Under the pieces are notes generated by a model. That model was not told where the DNA came from. It made no database searches and worked only from the letters and a program-made list of their open reading frames with translations. The position numbers were made by a program, and so were the translations under genes. This document shows, piece by piece, positions 13,566-18,515 of a stretch of DNA of 18,515 nucleotides. Numbering within the stretch: the first letter of the stretch is position 1; every line of letters begins with the position of its first letter. Source of the DNA: a bacterium (lineage in GTDB: Bacteria; Patescibacteriota; Minisyncoccia; UBA6257; GWB1-50-10); the NCBI GenBank assembly GCA_021814835.1, contig JAKAHO010000012.1, positions 1-18,515 of the forward strand, read 5' to 3'.

Positions 13566-14831
13566 ATGCAAGAACGAAACAGGTTGATCGCGTTTTTGAC
13601 GCTCATCATTGCCGTGTCCGTCGTCGCGGGAGCATTCGCGTACCAGCCCTTGTGGCAGAAGGTAAGCAAGTGGAGGTCGTGGAGTTTGGGATTGGACCTC
13701 GCGGGAGGAACCTCGCTCACATATGAAATTGATGTGAGCAAAGTAAAAGACACCGAACAGGATTCAGTGGTCCGCGGATTGCGCGATGTCATCGAGAAGC
13801 GCGTGAACCTTTTCGGCGTTGCTGAGCCGAAGGTGTACACCGAGAAGGTGGGCACGAGCGAGCGCTTGGCAGTTGAGCTCGCGGGTATTAAGGATGTGAA
13901 TCAGGCAATCAAGATGATTGGCGAGACGCCATTCCTCGAGTTCCGCGAAGTCCAGCAGGGAAGCGGCGCGGCATCAAGCACGGTAACGTTCGTTCCTACC
14001 GAATTGAACGGCCGTTATGTGCAGAGCGCGCAGGTGGGCCGCGACCCGAACACGGGAGTTCCGGAAATCGACTTTACGCTGAATGACGATGGCGCGGTTT
14101 TATTTGAGAAGATTACGGAGGCGAACATCGGCAAGCCGATTTGTCTCTTTATCGACGGCGCCCCGATTATTCCGGACGGCATCAATGACAGCTGTCCGCG
14201 CGTGCAGAGTAAGATTTCGGGCGGCAAGGCGCGCATCACGGGTTCGTTCACAATTGCCCGCGCTCAGCAGATTGTGGAGCGCTTTAACGCAGGTGCGCTT
14301 CCCGCGCCTATCACGCTCGTGAACCAGCAGACCATCGGTTCCGATTTCGGTCAGGATTCGCTCACGAAAGCAATCTTCGCGGGAGCTATCGGTATGCTCG
14401 CGGTCATCATATTCATGATTATCTATTACCGCATGCTTGGCGTCTTTGCGGCGGTCGCGCTGGTGGTCTACACCGCGCTCACGCTCGGTATCTTCAAGCT
14501 TATCCCGATTACGATGACGCTCTCGGGTATCGCGGGCTTCATTCTCACTATCGGTATGGCGGTTGATGCGAACATTCTCGTATTCGAACGCACCAAGGAA
14601 GAAATGAAGAAGGGTATTCCTCATGCTGCGGCTATCGAAGAAGGCTTTCGCCGTGCGTGGACTTCGATTCGCGATTCAAACATTTCGACGATGATAACCG
14701 CGGGCGTGCTCTACTTCTCGACGACGAGCTTTGTGCAGGGCTTCGCGCTCTCGCTCTTCATTGGTGTGGTAATGAGTATGTTTTCGGCAATTACTATGAC
14801 GCGTATGATGTTGCGCGCATTCCTTAAATAA
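13566..14831 (+). CDS. secD: Protein translocase subunit SecD
   Basis: Membrane subunit that with SecF uses the proton gradient to help finish preprotein export through SecYEG. The protein has 421 residues. One N-terminal helix (about 7-26) is followed by LGLDLAGGTS at 41-50, a large extracytoplasmic P1 region (about 50-270), then a cluster of membrane helices from ~275 to the end. GMAVDANILVFER carries D334, equivalent to the acidic residue implicated in proton coupling. ATG 13566 is chosen because the first membrane helix starts there; the open frame continues upstream to 13419 but runs antisense into the divergent gene. The protein is shorter than E. coli SecD, in the range of compact bacterial forms. 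No Shine-Dalgarno. secF follows after 7 bases. Confidence 0.96.
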   Translation: MQERNRLIAFLTLIIAVSVVAGAFAYQPLWQKVSKWRSWSLGLDLAGGTSLTYEIDVSKVKDTEQDSVVRGLRDVIEKRVNLFGVAEPKVYTEKVGTSERLAVELAGIKDVNQAIKMIGETPFLEFREVQQGSGAASSTVTFVPTELNGRYVQSAQVGRDPNTGVPEIDFTLNDDGAVLFEKITEANIGKPICLFIDGAPIIPDGINDSCPRVQSKISGGKARITGSFTIARAQQIVERFNAGALPAPITLVNQQTIGSDFGQDSLTKAIFAGAIGMLAVIIFMIIYYRMLGVFAAVALVVYTALTLGIFKLIPITMTLSGIAGFILTIGMAVDANILVFERTKEEMKKGIPHAAAIEEGFRRAWTSIRDSNISTMITAGVLYFSTTSFVQGFALSLFIGVVMSMFSAITMTRMMLRAFLK

Positions 14832-14838
14832 CCGAACC

Positions 14839-15738
14839 ATGAAAAACTTTAATTTAATCAAAGCAAGGAATATCTTTCTCGGCGTTTCGGGCGCAATGAT
14901 GCTCGCGAGCTGGATTCTCGTGGCAACCATCGGCTTGAAGCAGGGCATCGACCTTCGCGGCGGAACCTCATGGGAAGTGAAGTTCGCGAGTTCGACGGTG
15001 TCGGTGGATATGGTGCAGACGGCGATTGCGGATCTTGTAAAACAGTCCGAGCATTCCGTGAAAATGACGGACAGCGGCTCTATCGCAATGCGTTTGCCGA
15101 GTCTCGATGAGACAGGGCATCAGGCATACGCGGCGGCACTCAAAAAGCTCGGCGCGTTTCAGGAGCAGAGTTTCTCAAGTATCGGTCCCACGATTGGCGT
15201 AGAATTGCGCAACCGTTCCATTCAGGCGATTATCGCGGTGCTTATCGGCATCTCGCTCTTCATCGCATATGCATTCAGGAAGGTGTCTAAGCCGATTGCG
15301 TCGTGGAAATACGGCGCGGCAACGCTCATTACGCTTCTTCATGACGTGAGCATTCCTATCGGTATGTTGGCGCTGCTCGGTTACTTCAAGGGCATTGAGA
15401 TTGATACGAACTTTATTGTGGCGCTCCTCGTGGTGATGGGCTTCTCGGTGCACGACACCATTGTGGTGTTCGATAGGATCCGCGAGAACATTCTCATCCA
15501 TCGCGGCAGGGGAATGTCGCTTGCCGAGATTATCAACCACAGCGTGCGCGAGACCTTCGCCCGCTCGGTGAATACGACACTCACGCTTGTCATAACGCTC
15601 GTCGTACTCCTTATATACGGTCCGTCTTCGCTCTTCTACTTTATTCTTACGATGCTTGTGGGAACAGTATTCGGCACTTACTCATCGATCTTCCTCGCGA
15701 GTCCCATCCTCTACATCTGGGGGAAAGGCAAGGAATAA
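14839..15738 (+). CDS. secF: Protein translocase subunit SecF
   Basis: Partner of SecD in the export-assisting complex. The protein has 299 residues. A first membrane helix lies at about 12-32, then GIDLRGGTSWEVKF near 37-50, a periplasmic P1-like region (about 50-125), then five more hydrophobic helices. The GFSVHDTIVVFDR motif holds D206, matching the conserved aspartate of the family. Length and motif order are normal. ATG 14839 follows the secD stop by 7 bases with no Shine-Dalgarno, so expression probably depends on coupling to secD. Downstream lies a nested hairpin without a T run. Confidence 0.96.
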   Translation: MKNFNLIKARNIFLGVSGAMMLASWILVATIGLKQGIDLRGGTSWEVKFASSTVSVDMVQTAIADLVKQSEHSVKMTDSGSIAMRLPSLDETGHQAYAAALKKLGAFQEQSFSSIGPTIGVELRNRSIQAIIAVLIGISLFIAYAFRKVSKPIASWKYGAATLITLLHDVSIPIGMLALLGYFKGIEIDTNFIVALLVVMGFSVHDTIVVFDRIRENILIHRGRGMSLAEIINHSVRETFARSVNTTLTLVITLVVLLIYGPSSLFYFILTMLVGTVFGTYSSIFLASPILYIWGKGKE

Positions 15739-15739
15739 G

Positions 15740-15783
15740 CGCAACAGTCTGAACCCTCTCCCTTCTGCGGAGAGGGCGTTGCG
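15740..15783 (+). other. Nested stem-loop after secF
   Basis: The outer arm CGCAAC (15740-15745) pairs with GTTGCG (15778-15783). Inside it, CCCTCTCC (15754-15761) pairs with GGAGAGGG (15769-15776) around a 7-base loop. No T run follows, so it is not a standard terminator. It could be a processing or mRNA-stability structure, a weak terminator, or a copy of a dispersed palindromic repeat. Confidence 0.6.
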
Positions 15784-15790
15784 TATGGGG

Positions 15791-15819
15791 TTGACCTTAT
15801 TTTAGAAATAGTTTATATT
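15791..15819 (+). promoter_or_regulatory. Canonical promoter for the sigma4/HARE regulator
   Basis: TTGACC (15791-15796, 5 of 6), an exact 17-base spacer, then TATATT (15814-15819, 5 of 6). This is the best complete -35/-10 pair in the window and lies 21 bases before ATG 15841. A second possible -10, TATACA (15825-15830), sits closer to the ATG. Confidence 0.68.
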
Positions 15820-15840
15820 ACTTTTATACAGATATAGGGC

Positions 15841-16854
15841 ATGAAAAACATCGACCAGTTCATCAATGAGCTCGTAGCGGAATTTACCCCGAAACAGCGC
15901 AAGGTGCTTACGGGTCGTTTTGGTTTGAAAACGGGTCGTCGCGCAACGCTGCAGGAAATTGGCGATGAGCTCGGCATTACGCGTGAGCGCGTACGCCAGA
16001 TAGAAGAACAGGTTATCGCGAAAATCCGCGAGCAGGTCCGCACGGGCGCGAAAGAGCTCATTGATATTGCGGTTTCTCATCTCAATTCGGTAGATGGCGT
16101 CCGCCGCGATGATACGTTTGTGGAGGAGGTTAAAAAGGCGATTGGCGATGTCGACACGAAATATGTCGATCAAAAGCTCCGTTTTGTGTTTCTTACTGCG
16201 GGCATCCCTCAGTACCGCAAGGAAGATGACGCAACCCACGCATACTGGTTTGTGAACGAGGGCGCGCAAAAGCGCTTTGCGGATTTCACGAAACAAATGA
16301 CACAGTTCTTCAAGAGCAATGATCGCAACCAGATTTTGCGCGAGAAGACCTATTTGCCGATGTGCAAAGGCCTTACCTCGTGCCACTTCCTTACGATTCC
16401 GAAACATTTCGGCGAGAACGTATTTGGTGATATCGGCTTGCGCGAATGGACTGAGATTGAACCGAAGACTGTCCGCGACAAGGCGTACTTAGTGCTCAAA
16501 AAGCACGGACAGCCCCTTCACTTTGAGGGTGTTGCGAAATCCATCAATGATTTCGGTCTTGATAAGAAGCGCGCACATGTGCAGACGGTACATAACGAGC
16601 TCATCAAAGACGAACGCTTTGTTCTCGTAGGCCGTGGCATGTACGGATTGCGCGAGCACGGGTTTGAGCCGGGAACGGTGCGCGAGGTTATCGTATCGCT
16701 CTTGAAGAAGCATGGACCCCTCGCATCAACGGAAGTGGTGCAGCTTGTAAATAAGCAGCGCTTCCTCAAGGAGAACACGATTCTTTTGAGTCTCCAGAAC
16801 CGCAAACATTTTAAGCGCCTCGAGAACAATAAATACTTCATCAAGGAAGCATAA
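15841..16854 (+). CDS. Sigma-70 region 4 / HARE-HTH fusion regulator
   Basis: Predicted transcription protein of 337 residues built from DNA-binding modules. Residues 15-66 match sigma-70 region 4: FTPKQRKVLTGRFGL, then a helix-turn-helix (TLQEIGDELGITRERVRQIEE). Residues ~70-205 are a middle segment of unknown fold. Residues ~210-277 resemble a HARE-HTH domain (VRDKAYLVLKKHGQPLHFEGV, ending GRGMYGLREHG), the fold also found in the RNA polymerase delta subunit. Residues ~280-337 form a second similar winged helix (VREVIVSLLKKHGPLASTEVV, ending NNKYFI). Regions 2 and 3 of a true sigma factor are absent, so it cannot by itself melt a -10 element. A role as an RNA polymerase-associated accessory factor or repressor is inference. 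Monocistronic: own strong promoter and own terminator. Confidence 0.85.
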   Translation: MKNIDQFINELVAEFTPKQRKVLTGRFGLKTGRRATLQEIGDELGITRERVRQIEEQVIAKIREQVRTGAKELIDIAVSHLNSVDGVRRDDTFVEEVKKAIGDVDTKYVDQKLRFVFLTAGIPQYRKEDDATHAYWFVNEGAQKRFADFTKQMTQFFKSNDRNQILREKTYLPMCKGLTSCHFLTIPKHFGENVFGDIGLREWTEIEPKTVRDKAYLVLKKHGQPLHFEGVAKSINDFGLDKKRAHVQTVHNELIKDERFVLVGRGMYGLREHGFEPGTVREVIVSLLKKHGPLASTEVVQLVNKQRFLKENTILLSLQNRKHFKRLENNKYFIKEA

Positions 16855-16863
16855 TCAGAAGAA

Positions 16864-16895
16864 AAACGCCCGCACATTACGTGAGGGCGTTTTGT
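16864..16895 (+). terminator. Rho-independent terminator after the sigma4/HARE gene
   Basis: AAACGCCC (16864-16871) pairs with GGGCGTTT (16885-16892). The stem extends inward by CAC/GTG after one mismatch, with a 5-base loop, and a T-rich tract follows. Confidence 0.83.
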
Positions 16896-16912
16896 TTAGC
16901 AGGTGATTCGTG

Positions 16913-16925
16913 TAGAATAAGAGGG
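16913..16925 (+). promoter_or_regulatory. -10 box and possible ribosome binding site for the terminal membrane operon
   Basis: TAGAAT (16913-16918, 5 of 6) lies 17 bases before ATG 16936. GAGGG (16921-16925), 10 bases before the ATG, could be a ribosome binding site, though the spacing is long and part of it would be at the very 5' end of the mRNA. -35 is unclear. Confidence 0.35.
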
Positions 16926-16935
16926 ATATATACGC

Positions 16936-18336
16936 ATGTTCAAGGATCTTCATGATCATATTGTTGGATTCTTCACAGAACTCTTTTCTTTTTGGGAAAT
17001 CTGGCTCTTTCTCATAATTTTCGGCTCTTCGCTTCCGCTCCTTAACCCGAATCGGTTGCCTGCATTCTTCCTCCTCTTTTTAAAATACACATGGTGGTTC
17101 TGGTTGTTCTTCATTTTTTGGGAGATTTGGAAGGAGCTTATGCGGTATGTGAACCAGCAGAAGTTTAAGAAGAACGAAGCATCTCCAGAAAAGTACGCAT
17201 TGTTTGAAATCCGCATTCCGCGCGAGCTCGAGAAGAGTGCAAAGTCTATGGAGCACGTATTCCATACTCTGCACGGACTCGGCAACGCCCCCGGAAGCTG
17301 GAAAGAGGAGTACATCGAGGGACAGGTTCCGCTCTGGTTTTCGCTCGAAATCGTAAGTCTCGGCGGGGAGATACACTTCTATCTGCGGATGCCTAAAAAA
17401 CACGCAAACCTCACCGAGGTCGCGTTCTTTTCGCAGTATTCCGACGTTGAAATCACCGAAGTGAAGGATTATATGCGCGACCTGCCCGCGACGACCGCGG
17501 AACTCTACGCGCTCGGTATGGATATGTGGGGCACCGAGTTTATCCTCGCGAAGGAGGGCGCGTATCCGATTAAAACCTATCCGATGTTCGAGATGGGCAC
17601 GTCGGAGCGCCAGATTGATCCGTTATCCGCATTTTTGGAAACGCTCGCAAAATTAAAGCTGGGCGAGACGGCTATCGTGCAGATTCTCATCTCTCCTGCG
17701 GATAAGGCGTGGTCAAAGAAGTATGAGGAAATTTTGAAGAAATTACGCGCGCCCGAAATGGTGGACACGGGAGGCGAGTCCAAATCGCCATTGGCACAAA
17801 CCGCGAAGAAGACAGAGATAATCAACGCAATTGAAAATAAACTCACGAAACCCGCATTCAATTCTCTTGTGCGTCTTTGTTATATATCACCCGGAACAAT
17901 CTTAAAAGAAGGTTCGGGGTTTGCGCGCGGAGGCATCACGGGCGCATTCAATCAGTACAGTGCGCCCAATCTCAATGCGTTTAAGGGGAATTCGGGTACG
18001 GCAACAAAGGCGGACAAGTGGAAGTTTCCGTATACGTCGGTCAATAAGCGCCTCGAGTACAGAAAGCAACGTTTTTTGCATAACGTGCGCGACCGCATAA
18101 ATCCTCCCGAAACATTCACGGCGCGTCTCTTTTCGTCGTATCTCTCGGATATGAACTTTGCGACAGTTTCTTATGAGCTTGCAACCGACGAGCTTGCGAC
18201 TATTTTTCATCCGGCGCCGACAGGCGTGCTGACCGCGCCCCATATGCGCCGCGTCGAAAGCAAGAAGGCAGGACCTCCCGCAGGTCTCGACATCTTCGGG
18301 GAAGAGACTGATTTGGAAAAATTTAAAGGAAAATAA
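16936..18336 (+). CDS. Membrane protein of a probable CPR secretion/DNA-transfer-type locus (DUF8128-like)
   Basis: The 466-residue protein has two aromatic-rich membrane helices at the N-terminus (about residues 20-37 and 42-66), then a soluble body. The body contains FEIRIPRELEKS (90-101), MEHVFHTLHG (105-114) and PLWFSLEIVSLGGEIHFYLRMP (132-153), followed by a segment on residues lining up by sequence position (AFFSQYSDVEITEVKDY, 163-179). I recall similar N-terminal modules next to or fused with type IV secretion/HerA-like ATPases in CPR genomes; this is memory of a pattern, not a search. No Walker motifs are present, so this is not the ATPase. The Pro-rich C-terminus (ends GKGK-like, basic) is probably flexible. 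The next gene starts 2 bases after the stop, indicating an operon that leaves the window. Confidence 0.72.
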   Translation: MFKDLHDHIVGFFTELFSFWEIWLFLIIFGSSLPLLNPNRLPAFFLLFLKYTWWFWLFFIFWEIWKELMRYVNQQKFKKNEASPEKYALFEIRIPRELEKSAKSMEHVFHTLHGLGNAPGSWKEEYIEGQVPLWFSLEIVSLGGEIHFYLRMPKKHANLTEVAFFSQYSDVEITEVKDYMRDLPATTAELYALGMDMWGTEFILAKEGAYPIKTYPMFEMGTSERQIDPLSAFLETLAKLKLGETAIVQILISPADKAWSKKYEEILKKLRAPEMVDTGGESKSPLAQTAKKTEIINAIENKLTKPAFNSLVRLCYISPGTILKEGSGFARGGITGAFNQYSAPNLNAFKGNSGTATKADKWKFPYTSVNKRLEYRKQRFLHNVRDRINPPETFTARLFSSYLSDMNFATVSYELATDELATIFHPAPTGVLTAPHMRRVESKKAGPPAGLDIFGEETDLEKFKGK

Positions 18337-18338
18337 TT

Positions 18339-18515
18339 ATGACCGAATTAAATCTTCCGGTGGATATTATGAGCAGGATCACGCAGATATTTCACGCGCT
18401 TACCGTAAACGTGCCGTGGATGCTTATTTACTCTATTGCGCATTTCGTATTCGTCATTGTTGACCTCGTCTTCATTTGGCTCATTGTGCTCTACATACAA
18501 AAAGCATTGTCGTAC
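18339..18515 (+). CDS. Membrane protein, N-terminal part (runs off the window)
   Basis: An open frame of 59 codons from ATG 18339 to the right edge with no stop. A Shine-Dalgarno-like AAAGGA (18325-18330) lies 8 bases upstream, and the gap to the previous stop is only 2 bases, so the start is well supported. The visible part has a short polar N-terminus (MTELNLPVDIMSR) followed by a long hydrophobic region at about residues 26-53 (PWMLIYSIAHFVF, then VDLVFIWLIVLYIQ), one long or two short membrane helices. The family cannot be named from this fragment. By position it may be a partner of the preceding membrane protein; an ATPase further downstream is a guess. Confidence 0.75.
   Translation, partial: MTELNLPVDIMSRITQIFHALTVNVPWMLIYSIAHFVFVIVDLVFIWLIVLYIQKALSY

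Noticed and set aside
1..18515. Alternative genetic code (UGA read as Gly)
   Set aside because: UGA ends tdk, tgt and the DUF192 gene at the expected protein ends, and no conserved Gly position was seen encoded by UGA.
1..18515. CRISPR arrays, tRNA/rRNA genes, insertion sequences, phage genes
   Set aside because: All gaps are under about 115 bases and contain only promoters, terminators or hairpins; no repeat-spacer pattern, cloverleaf or transposase motif was found.

Overview
The window reads as a compact bacterial chromosome segment with short intergenic gaps, roughly balanced base composition and the standard genetic code. UGA ends real genes such as tdk, tgt and the DUF192 gene, which argues against lineages that read UGA as glycine. 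Several traits point to the Candidate Phyla Radiation (Patescibacteria), probably a Parcubacteria-like lineage: a UvrA without its insertion domain, a UvrC without its C-terminal helix-hairpin-helix part, a stand-alone sigma region 4 fused to a HARE-HTH domain, almost no Shine-Dalgarno sequences, and a two-helix membrane protein resembling those next to type IV secretion-like ATPases in that group. The taxonomic call is inference. No rRNA, tRNA, CRISPR array, insertion sequence or phage gene was seen, and no gap exceeds about 115 bases.

Layout. Positions 1-2832 hold the end of uvrB and a complete uvrA. A patatin-like lipase (2874-3746) converges on a thymidine kinase gene (3781-4404, minus) across a two-way terminator. 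From a divergent promoter region, uvrC (4502-5710) is followed by nfo (5743-6606), a DUF192 gene (6608-6940) and a membrane-anchored FKBP-type prolyl isomerase (6964-7512), closed by a terminator. Next come a FAD-linked oxidase (7597-9258), the queuosine genes tgt and queA (9331-11596) and a secreted M23 peptidase (11630-12472), which converges on a C-terminally anchored protein of unknown function (12507-13538, minus). That gene diverges from secD-secF (13566-15738) with overlapping -10 boxes. After a nested hairpin and a canonical promoter lies the sigma4/HARE regulator (15841-16854). The window ends in a membrane-protein operon (16936 to the edge) that continues beyond it.

How the genes work together. 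uvrA, uvrB, uvrC and nfo give nucleotide-excision and base-excision repair with slimmed-down proteins. tgt and queA modify tRNA wobble position 34. secDF, the FKBP isomerase, the M23 peptidase and the terminal membrane proteins serve the cell envelope and secretion. The most striking whole-window signal is regulatory: seven or eight genes have a -10-like hexamer ending only 6-12 bases before the ATG and no ribosome binding site, which suggests leaderless mRNAs. tdk is the clear exception, with a perfect -10 box, a leader and a strong Shine-Dalgarno sequence.
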